64,000 nucleotides of DNA, from NCBI GenBank assembly GCA_964633825.1, contig CAZWHE010000001.1:44507-108506 (forward strand). The letters are read 5' to 3'. The translations under genes and the position numbers were made by a program. The DNA is from CAZWHE01 sp964633825. GTDB taxonomy: Bacteria > Planctomycetota > B15-G4 > CAYZWU01. Below are positions 1 to 8,976 of this stretch, piece after piece. Position 1 is the first letter of the stretch. The number at the start of each line of letters is the position of its first letter. Under the pieces are notes generated by a model that had not been told where the DNA came from, did no database searches, and saw only the letters and a list, made by a program, of their open reading frames with translations.

Positions 1-11
1 CATACGCCGAC

Positions 12-1061
12 GTGGAAACGGCATTCCGTGAATCGGGCGCCGGAGATTTCCGACCCTCCCCCTCGGTGAAACACGACCCCCGCTCTGGCATCCGCATATC
101 CTATTCAGAAGCGCGGAGATCGAGGCCGCTCTCCCGTGAAAAGGCCGCGGAAAAGGGCGGCACGGCGGTTCCGGAAGACGGCCGGGAAGCCCCGGAAGAC
201 GGCCGGGAAGCCTTGGGCTGTATCGTCTGCGAGGGCCGCCTCACTCCCGTCATCGACAGGGCCCCTCTCTCCGAGGGTGAAACCTTCATCAACCCGAATC
301 TTTTTCCGCTCGTTTATCCTTTCAAAGAAAACAACGGCCGGAACCTTGGCATGCATTTCCTCCAGTGGTGCTCCACTCTTCACGATGTGGACATTCACAA
401 CATGTTCCCCAAGGACCTCGAAGCCGTTCTCAGGAGACTCGCCGTGCTCGAAGAATTTCTCCTCCACGGCGGAGCGAAATCATTTCCCGAATCAGGAGGC
501 GGCCACAGGGGCTATGCCGTGATCATGAAGAACCGCGGATTCAAAGTCGGCGGGTCGGTGGAGCACGGACACCAGCAGATCGCCCACGTTTCCCACATGC
601 CGCGATCCATCGCTGCGGACAGCGACTTTCTCGAGAGGGAGGGGAAAACCTACGCGTCGCACATTCGCTGGGCCGCCGGCGCCGCTGGGCTCACGGCGGC
701 CGAGTACCCCGGCAATGTGTCGGCCGTGATCCCGCCCGCCATGCGGCGCCCCCTCGAAGCCGCGATCATTCCGCCCGACGGCGGCGGCGAATACCTACAC
801 CATCTCGAGGAGGAGGTTCTCATTGGTTTGGCCCGGGCGCTCCGGGAGATGACGGGCGCGCTTTATCTCCTCATGACCTCCCGGAACCTGACCTTTGATT
901 ACAACCTCGCTTTTCACACGGGGCCGCTGGGCCTGCTCTACATCGAAATTCTTCCTTGGACCCAGCCCTACGGCGGATTCGAACATCTCGGACATTTCCT
1001 CTGCCAGGAAGAACCCGAAACAACGGCCCGCTGCTATAGAGAAGTGCTCGGATTCGAATAA
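12..1061 (+). CDS. GalT-like HIT-superfamily nucleotidylyltransferase, 5' partial
   Basis: The protein resembles galactose-1-phosphate uridylyltransferases, which move UMP between UDP-sugar and sugar-1-phosphate through a catalytic histidine in an HPHxQ-like motif. Here the motif reads HGHQQ around residue 185, after a glycine-rich GGSVE stretch typical of the family. A CxxC pair lies near visible residue 70 and could be part of a metal site. No stop codon lies upstream of the first GTG before the window edge, so the true start is probably outside the window and 349 residues is a minimum. A perfect 21-bp tandem duplication at 171-212 adds a second PEDGREA heptapeptide to the N-terminal part. 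The next gene begins 9 nt downstream. Substrate specificity cannot be read from the sequence. Confidence 0.75.
   Translation: METAFRESGAGDFRPSPSVKHDPRSGIRISYSEARRSRPLSREKAAEKGGTAVPEDGREAPEDGREALGCIVCEGRLTPVIDRAPLSEGETFINPNLFPLVYPFKENNGRNLGMHFLQWCSTLHDVDIHNMFPKDLEAVLRRLAVLEEFLLHGGAKSFPESGGGHRGYAVIMKNRGFKVGGSVEHGHQQIAHVSHMPRSIAADSDFLEREGKTYASHIRWAAGAAGLTAAEYPGNVSAVIPPAMRRPLEAAIIPPDGGGEYLHHLEEEVLIGLARALREMTGALYLLMTSRNLTFDYNLAFHTGPLGLLYIEILPWTQPYGGFEHLGHFLCQEEPETTARCYREVLGFE
171..212 (+). repeat. 21-bp tandem repeat, 2 perfect copies, in frame
   Basis: Two identical adjacent 21-bp units start at 171 and 192. In the GalT-like frame each encodes PEDGREA. The unit length is a multiple of three, so the duplication leaves the downstream frame intact. 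Confidence 0.9.
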
Positions 1062-1070
1062 GGAGTCAAC

Positions 1071-3089
1071 ATGGACATCATCAGGATAATCATCAAATCG
1101 ACTGTGAAAACACTTCTTCTCTTTACTCTTCCGTCGTGCCTTTTCCTGGCGGCGGCGCCGGCGCACGGTGAAATCATCGCCGGCCCCTGGCTTCAAAAAG
1201 CGGGGCCCGATCGGATCACGGTCATGTGGGAAACGGACACAGCGGGAGAGAGCTATGTCGATTACGGACCCGATGACACATACGGACTCACCGCCGGGTC
1301 GCCCACGCCGGTCCTGATCCACGAAGTGGAAATCACGGGCCTTCAGACGGACTACGAATACCACTACCGCGTGCGCACCGGCGCCGCAACGAGCGCGGAC
1401 AACGTGTTCCGCACGGCTCCCCCAAAAGGGAGCTCGGGATTCCGTTTCATCGCCTACGGCGACAGCCGGACCAACGAATGGATTCACACCGAGGTCGCAC
1501 TGGCCATGGACGGGATCTCGGACAGGGCTTTCATCCTGAGCTCGGGCGACATCGTTCCCAGCTCCGGATCGGGGGCCGACAAGTTCCGCGAAGACTTCTT
1601 CGGACCGCTTGCCGGCGTGATCTGCGAAACGCCGATCTATGTGGCACGGGGCAACCACGAGGGCACAAACCCGCTCTTCGTACAGTATTTCGCCCATCCC
1701 TCGGCCGGATCGGGAAGCGAAGACTACTTCTCGTTCGACTACGGAAACGTCCACGTGATCGCCCTCGACACGAACCAGGCCTACGGCACGGGAAGCGCGC
1801 AGAGGACCTGGCTCGAGAGCGACCTGATCGCGTCATCGACGGACCCGGACGTGGACTGGATCATCGCCGTCTTCCACCACCCTCCCTACTCGACGGGGAG
1901 CCACGGATCGTCCACAAGCGTCCGCAGTGCGCTCTGCCCGCTTTTCGAGACCTATGGAGTGAACGTCGTCTTCAACGGCCACGACCATGATTACGAACGA
2001 GTCGAGGAGCAGAACGGCGTTGTCTACATCGTGACCGGCGGAGGAGGCGCCGGCCTCCGAGACCAGGGGACGCCGCTGTCGTGGAGCGTTTGCTTCCACA
2101 AGCTCCATAATTTCGTCACCGTGGACGTGACCGAGACGGAGCTCACCATCGTTGCGAGAGGCGTTCAAAATCCCGGCCATCCCGACGGCGATCTCATCGA
2201 CTCCGTCGTCATCACGAAGGACCCGGTCTGGTCTCCCACGGCACTGGCCGGACCGGACCAGACCGCTGACCTTGGTACCGTGGTCACCCTCGACGGAACA
2301 GGGTCCTACGACGGCGAGGGCGATCTTTTTACTTTTTCCTGGAGCCAGGTCGGAGGACCGAGGACAGCGCTTGTAAATTCCGGCGCTGACCAGCCTTCTT
2401 TCGTGCCCCGCTTGCCGGGCATTTACGAGTTCCAACTCCTTTGCACCGAAGCGGGCAGCGTGGACAGCGCCCCCGACAGGGTCCGTGCGGGAATCAAAAA
2501 CCCCGAAACCGGCGGGGACGCGATTGCCAAAACCGCGGCGGACACGTGGATCGATTCGGTCAATCCGGACACGAACTACGGTTCTTCGGCCACACTCGAG
2601 GTGGACGCCTCCCCTTATAAACTGATTTATATCCGCTTCGATATTCCCGCCCTGAACGGAGCCCTTGTCAGCGCGAAACTCCGTTTTTACTGCTCGAACA
2701 GCTCCGGCTTCGGCGGATATGTCCGGGTTTTCTCGGACACGGCATGGAACGAGAACACGCCGACATGGAACAATCCCCTCGTTCTCGACGGACCGGCCGT
2801 GGCTATTTTCGACGCCGTGAGCTTCGGATCCTGGGCGGAAACCGATATCACGGCCGCTCTCCCCAATTTCTGGAAGACGCCGGGTCCTCTCTCGCTGGCA
2901 ATCTGTCCGGCCGCAACGGACGGCGCCGACTACCACTCGAAAGAAGGCGCGAACAGCCCGGAGCTTGTTTTGACCTATTCGGGAAAATCCTTTCCCCTTC
3001 ATCCCGAAGGGGGACCGATGCAAGAATCGAAAGGACCCTCCGAACAAGAGGCGCCGGCTCCGGGCAACCTGAAGCCGCCCGGATATTGA
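1071..3089 (+). CDS. Secreted purple-acid-phosphatase-like metallophosphatase with PKD-like and DNRLRE-type domains
   Basis: A 672-aa exported protein. Residues 1-34 form a signal peptide. Residues about 35-117 look like the fibronectin-III-like N-domain of purple acid phosphatases (GPWLQ, ITVMWET). About 124-335 is a calcineurin-like phosphoesterase with GDSR, GDIV, GNHE, HHPP and GHDHDYER. The first two motifs differ from the plant/animal forms: GDSR for GDxG, and no tyrosine after GDIV, so a purple Tyr-Fe centre is unlikely. About 392-475 resembles a PKD domain, and about 485-640 a DNRLRE/CBM-like beta domain (DTWIDS, NYGSS, YIRFD). The short Pro/Glu-rich tail has no anchor. It likely hydrolyses phosphoesters outside the cytoplasm. 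It lies 9 nt after the GalT-like gene and converges on the alkaline-phosphatase-like gene. Confidence 0.85.
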   Translation: MDIIRIIIKSTVKTLLLFTLPSCLFLAAAPAHGEIIAGPWLQKAGPDRITVMWETDTAGESYVDYGPDDTYGLTAGSPTPVLIHEVEITGLQTDYEYHYRVRTGAATSADNVFRTAPPKGSSGFRFIAYGDSRTNEWIHTEVALAMDGISDRAFILSSGDIVPSSGSGADKFREDFFGPLAGVICETPIYVARGNHEGTNPLFVQYFAHPSAGSGSEDYFSFDYGNVHVIALDTNQAYGTGSAQRTWLESDLIASSTDPDVDWIIAVFHHPPYSTGSHGSSTSVRSALCPLFETYGVNVVFNGHDHDYERVEEQNGVVYIVTGGGGAGLRDQGTPLSWSVCFHKLHNFVTVDVTETELTIVARGVQNPGHPDGDLIDSVVITKDPVWSPTALAGPDQTADLGTVVTLDGTGSYDGEGDLFTFSWSQVGGPRTALVNSGADQPSFVPRLPGIYEFQLLCTEAGSVDSAPDRVRAGIKNPETGGDAIAKTAADTWIDSVNPDTNYGSSATLEVDASPYKLIYIRFDIPALNGALVSAKLRFYCSNSSGFGGYVRVFSDTAWNENTPTWNNPLVLDGPAVAIFDAVSFGSWAETDITAALPNFWKTPGPLSLAICPAATDGADYHSKEGANSPELVLTYSGKSFPLHPEGGPMQESKGPSEQEAPAPGNLKPPGY

Positions 3090-3122
3090 CCCGGTTAATC
3101 GCGGTCCGCAATAAATTTCGGA

Positions 3123-4538
3123 TTACAGATAACCGAGGGCCTGAAGCTGTCTCTTGATCGCTTCTTCATCGGCTTCCTGATCAACCGCGATTTCAATCCT
3201 CTCCAGGTAGTCCTCGAAGGATCTCACCTGCCTGACAGGATGTTTTTCCAGGTATGCGGGATCGATGATTTCTGTCAGGACATCCCCCTCCATCTCTCCC
3301 GAAACAGGCAGCCCCATCAATGCCAAGATCGTCGGCGCCACATCGTAGATATCGGCCTTCACAACGGCGCCCTTTCTGATCGGCGGCCCGCAGGCAATGA
3401 ATATTCCGTCCATCTGGTGGCAGCCCGACTGACCCACGGTCACCTTGTCATCGTTCATCCTTTCGGCGTCGAGGTAGTCGAATTCGCCGATCGATTTTTC
3501 CTGCGGGAGCTTCCCGGAAGACTGGAACCCGTGATCGGAAACAATGATCACCACCGTGTCCTCATCGACCTTGTCGAGAAGCTTAGAGAGATACCGGTCG
3601 TTGTGTTCGTAAAAATCGGGAATGAGCGGACCGAAGCGCGCCGCCTTTTCCGAATCGATCCCGTCGAAATCCTCGGGTTTGTAAAAATGCCAAAAGGTAT
3701 GACAGATGGCGTCGTTTGCTATCAGAAAGACGCCGGTCAAAGCCGGCTGCTCCCTCTCCAGCATGTGGAGCGCCGTCCTCTCGTAAGTCCGCTGCGCACA
3801 GTAGGCGAACTTCAGGACGCTGAATGCATGGCCGTAAATGGGAACCTCGAGCTCCCCGAACTCCTCCAGTTCTTCCTTCGAAAACCTGACAAGCCGTTTC
3901 AGCTCATCCATCGGGGGTTCGGCCGGATCGATGATGAGGGGCTTGATCTCCTCGATCAGCTTGTCCGGGTAGGTCAATTTCCGGGCGCTCACGTCCCCCG
4001 TCCATTCGGTCCACCTGCTCCGTATGACGCGGTCGGAAATGATCCACCCCTTGACGGGCTCCGCCGGCCAGGAAGCCCACCACCCCTGAAACCCGACCGT
4101 CTTTTCGAAAAGGGAGATCCAGTTCCAGAGCGCGGCGACCCTGCGGTCGTTCGAGCCGACGAGAGGATCCTCGTCGCTTCTTCGGTCCTCGTCGCTTCGA
4201 ACGACAAAATCTTCCACACCGTGGTCCTCGCGGTCCCGGCCGGTCACGATCGTTGTCCAGATGGCGGGGGAAAGCATGGGCTTCTCGGACTTCAAAACAC
4301 CGTGGGCCCCGTTCTCGATGAGCGACTTGAACCGCGTCAGCCTGCCCTTCTCGATCATGGGCTTGATGATGGAAAATGTTCCGCCGTCGATGCCGATGAG
4401 AAGGATTTTCACTCCCGAAGGCTTGCACTGCGCCGCGATCTCGTCGAGCGATCCGGTCAGTTCTTCGTACTTGGAACAGCCCGCACCGAATAGAAAAACC
4501 AACGAAAAGAGACATGCGGTGATTCTTGTCAGACTCAA
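3123..4538 (-). CDS. Alkaline-phosphatase-superfamily lipoprotein (type I phosphodiesterase/nucleotide pyrophosphatase-like)
   Basis: A 471-aa protein with a lipoprotein signal ending in the lipobox FGAGC at about residues 17-21. The core matches the alkaline phosphatase / phosphodiesterase superfamily: LLIGIDGGTFS carries the first metal aspartate and the catalytic Thr, PAIWTTIVTG follows, and VVIIVSDHG plus a later GCH supply the distal metal ligands. It probably hydrolyses phosphodiesters or phosphomonoesters at the envelope. An 18-bp direct duplication at 4163-4198 repeats RSDED around residues 113-125, just after the early catalytic block. Its start is 10 nt from the stop of the toroid gene at 4549, so it is probably the last gene of that operon. 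Substrate unknown. Confidence 0.8.
   Translation of the reverse strand: MSLTRITACLFSLVFLFGAGCSKYEELTGSLDEIAAQCKPSGVKILLIGIDGGTFSIIKPMIEKGRLTRFKSLIENGAHGVLKSEKPMLSPAIWTTIVTGRDREDHGVEDFVVRSDEDRRSDEDPLVGSNDRRVAALWNWISLFEKTVGFQGWWASWPAEPVKGWIISDRVIRSRWTEWTGDVSARKLTYPDKLIEEIKPLIIDPAEPPMDELKRLVRFSKEELEEFGELEVPIYGHAFSVLKFAYCAQRTYERTALHMLEREQPALTGVFLIANDAICHTFWHFYKPEDFDGIDSEKAARFGPLIPDFYEHNDRYLSKLLDKVDEDTVVIIVSDHGFQSSGKLPQEKSIGEFDYLDAERMNDDKVTVGQSGCHQMDGIFIACGPPIRKGAVVKADIYDVAPTILALMGLPVSGEMEGDVLTEIIDPAYLEKHPVRQVRSFEDYLERIEIAVDQEADEEAIKRQLQALGYL
4163..4198 (-). repeat. 18-bp tandem repeat, 2 copies, in frame
   Basis: TCCTCGTCGCTTC occurs at 4168-4180 and 4186-4198, a period of 18 bp. In the minus-strand gene it encodes RSDED twice. 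Confidence 0.85.
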
Positions 4539-4548
4539 AGTCCGCTCC

Positions 4549-5682
4549 TCAACGCTGAAAGATCGGCAGATACCCGAAGGGAATCTGGAGTGTGAGTGTG
4601 GTCATTGCCGTTGCATAGACAGGGCCGTATGAACTGTTCGGGAAGGATCCGTCCTCGCGCTGCTGTTCCCGTGAAGCCTCGTCGACGAGCATGGGAAACC
4701 AGCGTTCGAACTTGCTCCTGTCTCTGCACTGATAATAAGCCTGGGACGCGTAAAAGCGCGCGTACCGCGGATACTGGTCCTTGTAAGACGAAACGAAATT
4801 GAGAACCGGATCCTTTCTGAGCATGTACTCCATCGCCTTGTCGATGGCTTTCGAGTCGTAGTCGCCGGTTGCGTTCAGCGTCGCCACCGCAGCGGCGGTC
4901 AGGGCATAGGAGGTGTGATCGTCGTTCAGGCGGTACCGGAATGAACCGTCCTCCTTTTTCTGGGACTTGCGAACATACTGAACGGCCTTGTCGATAACCG
5001 ACTTGTCCACATGAATACCGGAGTTCCTGGCCGCTCTGAGCCCCTGGATGATGCAGATCGTGATCGATCCCTCGTGATCGGAAGTCTTGCGCGTCTCGTA
5101 ATACCATCCCCCGATTTCGGTCTGGATTCCGCTGACGAGCTCCACGCTTTTCTTGAGAATTTTCTCCAACCTTTTCCGGTCCACCGATCTATCGCTGATC
5201 CCGAACATGCCGTATGCCTCGGCGAGGGCCAGAATGGCGAATCCCTGGCCGTGCATCTTCGAGGTCGTGTCCCTGTCATCCACGAACTCACCCTTGTCGT
5301 TGCAGGCCTTGCAGAGGTAGGAGAGGCCGTCACGAAGCTCGCGGTTGTACCTGCCCCGCTCGGGGGTGTTGCCGCCCGCCATGAATGAAAGACAGGTGAG
5401 CGCCGTCACCGCAATGGGAGCGCTCGCCGTGGAATAATCGGGATCGGTTGAAAACGAGCCGTCCCTGTTCTGGCGCGAGGCGAGGTAGGCGTGTCCTCGC
5501 TCGACGATTCCGTGGATCATCTTCGTGGCCTTGCTCAAGCGGTCGGCCGTTTTCTCGTCGTTCGTATCGATAACGGTCTTCAGCCCGACGGGAGCTTTCG
5601 AGACAACGGCCGGGATGGAGGAGGCGGCCGTCACACAGATGACAAGAACGATCAACCCTGGCATTGGGGCGTGCTCTCTCAT
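4549..5682 (-). CDS. Secreted prenyltransferase/squalene-cyclase-like toroid protein (copy 1)
   Basis: A 377-aa protein with a signal peptide or N-terminal membrane segment (LIVLVICVTAAS). The rest is built of alpha-toroid repeats with QW-like motifs: RQNRDGSFS near the start and REQQREDGSFP near the end. The DxDD motif of squalene cyclases is absent, so it is unlikely to be a cyclase. Such proteins are frequent in planctomycetes near MoxR/BatA genes and have no settled role. The start ATG at 5682 overlaps the preceding stop as TAATG; an in-frame extension upstream to 5805 would lie inside that gene and is rejected. The paralogue at 11399-12532 has the same length and the same GYLPIF ending. 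Confidence 0.75.
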   Translation of the reverse strand: MREHAPMPGLIVLVICVTAASSIPAVVSKAPVGLKTVIDTNDEKTADRLSKATKMIHGIVERGHAYLASRQNRDGSFSTDPDYSTASAPIAVTALTCLSFMAGGNTPERGRYNRELRDGLSYLCKACNDKGEFVDDRDTTSKMHGQGFAILALAEAYGMFGISDRSVDRKRLEKILKKSVELVSGIQTEIGGWYYETRKTSDHEGSITICIIQGLRAARNSGIHVDKSVIDKAVQYVRKSQKKEDGSFRYRLNDDHTSYALTAAAVATLNATGDYDSKAIDKAMEYMLRKDPVLNFVSSYKDQYPRYARFYASQAYYQCRDRSKFERWFPMLVDEASREQQREDGSFPNSSYGPVYATAMTTLTLQIPFGYLPIFQR

Positions 5683-6353
5683 TATTTTCCGGTCCTGCCT
5701 GTCCGCCTGTAATACTCTTCGAGCCATTTCCGGTACTTCTGAGGAAAATCTTCCACATTGGAGTTGAGAATCTCCTCCTGGACTTTGGGGGGAAGCAGCC
5801 CCCAACGACCCGAGACGCGTGGATGATTTGCATCTTCACTGCCCTGCTCCGGGGGGGGGGTCCGGGATCTTTTCTGCCGGCCCTTGTCGGCCGCGGGATC
5901 CCGATCTTCAGGAGATTCCCCCTTCTGCCGGTCCAGGTTCTTTTTCAATTCGTCGTCCCCGGGGTTTTCGCTGCGGGGCTCTTGCTTCTTTTTATCCTGA
6001 TCTTGAGGCTGCCGCTCACGCTCGCCTCCCCCTCCGCCGGGGGATTTCTGGACCTTGATGCTTCGGATCAGCTCGTTGATGTCATCGATGATTTTTCTCT
6101 GCTTCCTGCGCGTCTCGTCGAGAAGAAAACCGAGGTCCTCCCGCTTTTCGCTCCCCCCCATTCTGGCCGCAGAGTCGAGGTTGCGATCGACCGTCTCCAA
6201 ACCCTTGCGGATCCTCTGAACCAGTTCGGCCATTTTCATCTCGTCATCGCTCGGCACGGGCGGGCCGGCATCCTGTCCCTTCGCGACCCCGGAAAGAGAT
6301 CCGAGAAGAACCAGGACTGCAACAACCCTCACGGCCGGTTTTCTTTCGACCAT
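5682..6353 (-). CDS. Small secreted hypothetical protein with charged linker and conserved C-terminal WGLLPP block
   Basis: A 223-aa protein. An N-terminal signal (VVAVLVLLGSLSGVAKG) is followed by an alpha-helical stretch (about 35-95), a low-complexity Gly/Glu/Gln/Lys-rich linker (about 98-160) and a C-terminal block WGLLPPKVQEEI with a YRKWLEEYYRR helix. I recall this kind of C-terminus in planctomycete proteins encoded beside DUF4175 genes, but I cannot assign a function. The start ATG at 6353 was chosen because AAGGAGAAG lies 7-8 nt upstream and the previous gene stops 4 nt before it. The stop overlaps the next ATG (TAATG), indicating translational coupling with the toroid gene. Confidence 0.65.
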   Translation of the reverse strand: MVERKPAVRVVAVLVLLGSLSGVAKGQDAGPPVPSDDEMKMAELVQRIRKGLETVDRNLDSAARMGGSEKREDLGFLLDETRRKQRKIIDDINELIRSIKVQKSPGGGGGERERQPQDQDKKKQEPRSENPGDDELKKNLDRQKGESPEDRDPAADKGRQKRSRTPPPEQGSEDANHPRVSGRWGLLPPKVQEEILNSNVEDFPQKYRKWLEEYYRRTGRTGK

Positions 6354-6357
6354 TTTG

Positions 6358-8976
6358 TTACTTCTCCTTACTCCGATCGCCCGCTTGCTCGAGTATTTTG
6401 TCGAACAGCTCGGTGATGTCGGCATGCTCGCTCGCCATGCGCCGGATCAGCTCTCGCCGAACCGGATCGGCTTTGTTCTCCCGAAGAGCGGGATCCCGGG
6501 CGATCAATTCTTCGAGCCGCATCAACGCCCCTTCCTCCATGGTCCTGATCATGATCAGCTCCGCCACAGGCGGAACGAGGGGCGGCGGCTGTTTACGATC
6601 GGGTTTTTTTCCGCTCGTTCCGGACGCCTCCATCCGCCTCTTGAGCTCTTCCCTGAGGGCGGACAGCAGTTCGTCGAAGCGCCTGCTGATTCCTTTTTGA
6701 ATAGCCTGTACCATCCTGCCCGTTCTCTTCCTTTTCAGCGAATCGATCACCTCGTCCAGGTCGTCCCGGTTGCGATCGAGAACCCAGGAAAAGACCGTGG
6801 CGCCGTCCTCCTCTATTTTGCCCTTCACAGCGATCACTCTCTCTCTGATCCCGGTTTCTCTTTCAGCCATATCGAGAAGGTTCTTTCTCTGAGAGCGCCT
6901 GAGCTCAACCCCTTCTTCGCGCTCCATGTCGAAAGCCTTTGTTTTCCTGTTGATTTCGTCCTGTTCGCTCTTGAGCGTCTCGAGCTCCTGCTTGACCCGG
7001 AAGAGGACTTCCTGCTGGCGGATATCTTGATATTTTTGCTCCTCCCTCTTCATTTCCTTGAGCGCTTTCTTCAGATATCCGGCCGCGTCTTCTTCGTCCG
7101 TCTCCGCCTGTTCGCCATGCCGACCTCCGAGGTTTCGAGCCGCCGAACCCATCTTCTGAGCCGCGTCCGAAAGATGGCCGAGCGGTTTCTTGTACGGCAG
7201 ATCCCTGAGCCGCCGCATGAGGTCGCGCGCCTTGTCCTCGAGCTCCTTCTGTCTATCGGCCAGCTCTTTGTACTTTTTTCCCTTTTCCTCGCTGCTGAGT
7301 CCTTCGTTTCCCTCCTTCCCGATCCGGTCCGCCCTTTCTGCGAGGACATCCAGAAGCCGGCCCAGCTTCTCCCGCGCCCGCGTCTGAGGCTCCCTCGCGC
7401 GCGAAGCCGCACCGCTCCTCAGGTTCTCGACCGCCTCGAACATTTCGCCGGCGATTTCGGCCGCAAGGCCGGCGGCTTCGGCCTCCTGGCCGGCGGCTTC
7501 GGCCTCCTGGCCGGCGGCTTCGGCCTCCTGGCCGGCGATTTCGGTTGCTTCCAGGATCTTTTCAACCTCACCCGTTTCGTTCGCCAGAAAGCCCTGCTCG
7601 ACCGCGGATGCATCGATCGAGTTCTTCCTCCCGCCCTGCCCGTTCTCCCAGGCCCGCTGCAGAAACCGCGCCGCTTCCTGCATCAAAAAAGCCGCTTCTT
7701 CCTCGTGAACAAGCGCACTGCCGTCGTCGCCCCCGCGCAGACTGCCGGCCGCTTCATCGGCCGAAGCCGCAGCGTTCGTTCCGGCTGCAGACGCCTTTTT
7801 CACGGCATCCGCCGCCGGTCCGGCATGGCGAAGACTCCCGATCTTTTCGAGAACGTCTTTCAAGTCGCCGACGATCCCCTCCTGTTCCGATGTGAGGCCG
7901 CCGTCGCCGCCCTTTCCGATCTCCCGTTCCAATGACCCTATGGCGGCGGCCGTTTTCCGGGCTTCTTCCGCCGCCCGGGCGAGCCCTCCCTTCCCCAGCT
8001 CTCTCCCAATCCCGGCGATTCCGTCCTCGATCTCTTTCAATACCCGCACAAAATCGTCGCGCCCGGTTTCTTCCAAAAGAGCGGACGCTGCATGTAAGGA
8101 TTCCCCGATCTCGATCTGCCTCCGCAGGAATTCGCTTGTATCCGCCCGAACATCCCCCTCTTCCTTCACGGCCGCTTTCCCGATCCGGCGCGCCAAAGCT
8201 TCCTGCCCCTTCCGGGCTTCCGAGAGCACGCCCGGAAGCTTGCCGCAGCGTTCGGCGAGAGCGTCGGATGTTTTTCGCGCGAGCGCATCTTCCCTTTCGG
8301 CCAGCTCCTCGAGATTTCGAGCCAGCTCGAGAAGATGCGCCGCCGCTTTTTCCTCTTGCGAAGCTTCTTCGGTTTTTTCGTTCAGAACATCCTGCCTGTT
8401 AATGATCGCCCGCACTTTCTCGAGAGCCAGGCGCACCATGTCCTCCTCGCTGTAGATAAGATCGCGGGTTTCCCTCAGGATTTCGTTCTGTTCGTTCACC
8501 AGTTCCTGTGTGCCGGCCAGCCCATCGGCCAGGGCGGACAACATATCCTCGAGCCTCTCGAGATCGCTCCGGTCCTGGAGAATGGCGAAGATGTCTTCCA
8601 GATCACGGCTGAGCTTCTCCTGGGATTCGATGATCTGCAGGCGCGACTCGCGCACCATTTCTTCGAGCTGTTCGATCCTGACGTAAATGTTGCGTTCTTT
8701 CAGTTCGGTGCGTGCTTTCCGGATGAGGTCGGCGTTGCGCATGTTGCCGTCGGCTTCGTATTTCCGGACAAGCCGCTCCATCATTTCCTCGATCCGGTCC
8801 AGCCGTATCCTGATCATCTTTTGATCGCGCAGAATCTTCTCCTTGCTCTTGGATCGATCCTGAGCCGACGCAAAGCCCGAAAACAGAACCAACACGGCCA
8901 GAGCGATCGCGGCGATCTTTTGCGGCAGGCCCGAAGCGGGCCGCATCTCTGATAGGCTCATCACTTTTTGATCCAT
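6358..8976 (-). CDS. Large secreted coiled-coil protein of the DUF4175 gene neighbourhood
   Basis: An 872-aa protein: signal peptide (about 20-40, IAAIALAVLVLFSGFASA), then almost continuous charged helix rich in Glu, Arg, Lys, Ala and Leu, predicted to form long coiled coils. No catalytic motif was recognised. Residues about 475-510 are a tandem repeat (AEAAGQE units) from a 21-bp DNA repeat at 7447-7551. The first ATG (8976) overlaps the DUF4175 gene by 16 nt; a second in-frame ATG at 8961 would give the TGATG overlap seen elsewhere in this operon and a five-residue shorter protein, so either start is possible. It sits between the membrane DUF4175 protein and the small secreted protein and is probably a structural periplasmic partner of both. 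Confidence 0.65.
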   Translation of the reverse strand: MDQKVMSLSEMRPASGLPQKIAAIALAVLVLFSGFASAQDRSKSKEKILRDQKMIRIRLDRIEEMMERLVRKYEADGNMRNADLIRKARTELKERNIYVRIEQLEEMVRESRLQIIESQEKLSRDLEDIFAILQDRSDLERLEDMLSALADGLAGTQELVNEQNEILRETRDLIYSEEDMVRLALEKVRAIINRQDVLNEKTEEASQEEKAAAHLLELARNLEELAEREDALARKTSDALAERCGKLPGVLSEARKGQEALARRIGKAAVKEEGDVRADTSEFLRRQIEIGESLHAASALLEETGRDDFVRVLKEIEDGIAGIGRELGKGGLARAAEEARKTAAAIGSLEREIGKGGDGGLTSEQEGIVGDLKDVLEKIGSLRHAGPAADAVKKASAAGTNAAASADEAAGSLRGGDDGSALVHEEEAAFLMQEAARFLQRAWENGQGGRKNSIDASAVEQGFLANETGEVEKILEATEIAGQEAEAAGQEAEAAGQEAEAAGLAAEIAGEMFEAVENLRSGAASRAREPQTRAREKLGRLLDVLAERADRIGKEGNEGLSSEEKGKKYKELADRQKELEDKARDLMRRLRDLPYKKPLGHLSDAAQKMGSAARNLGGRHGEQAETDEEDAAGYLKKALKEMKREEQKYQDIRQQEVLFRVKQELETLKSEQDEINRKTKAFDMEREEGVELRRSQRKNLLDMAERETGIRERVIAVKGKIEEDGATVFSWVLDRNRDDLDEVIDSLKRKRTGRMVQAIQKGISRRFDELLSALREELKRRMEASGTSGKKPDRKQPPPLVPPVAELIMIRTMEEGALMRLEELIARDPALRENKADPVRRELIRRMASEHADITELFDKILEQAGDRSKEK
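7447..7551 (-). repeat. 21-bp tandem repeat (GCCGGCGGCTTCGGC core), 3 perfect plus diverged copies
   Basis: Three identical 21-bp units run 7468-7530, with diverged units on each side (7447-7467 and 7531-7551). Read on the minus strand they encode AEAAGQE repeats. The same core recurs at 23756-23857 in a different gene. Confidence 0.9.
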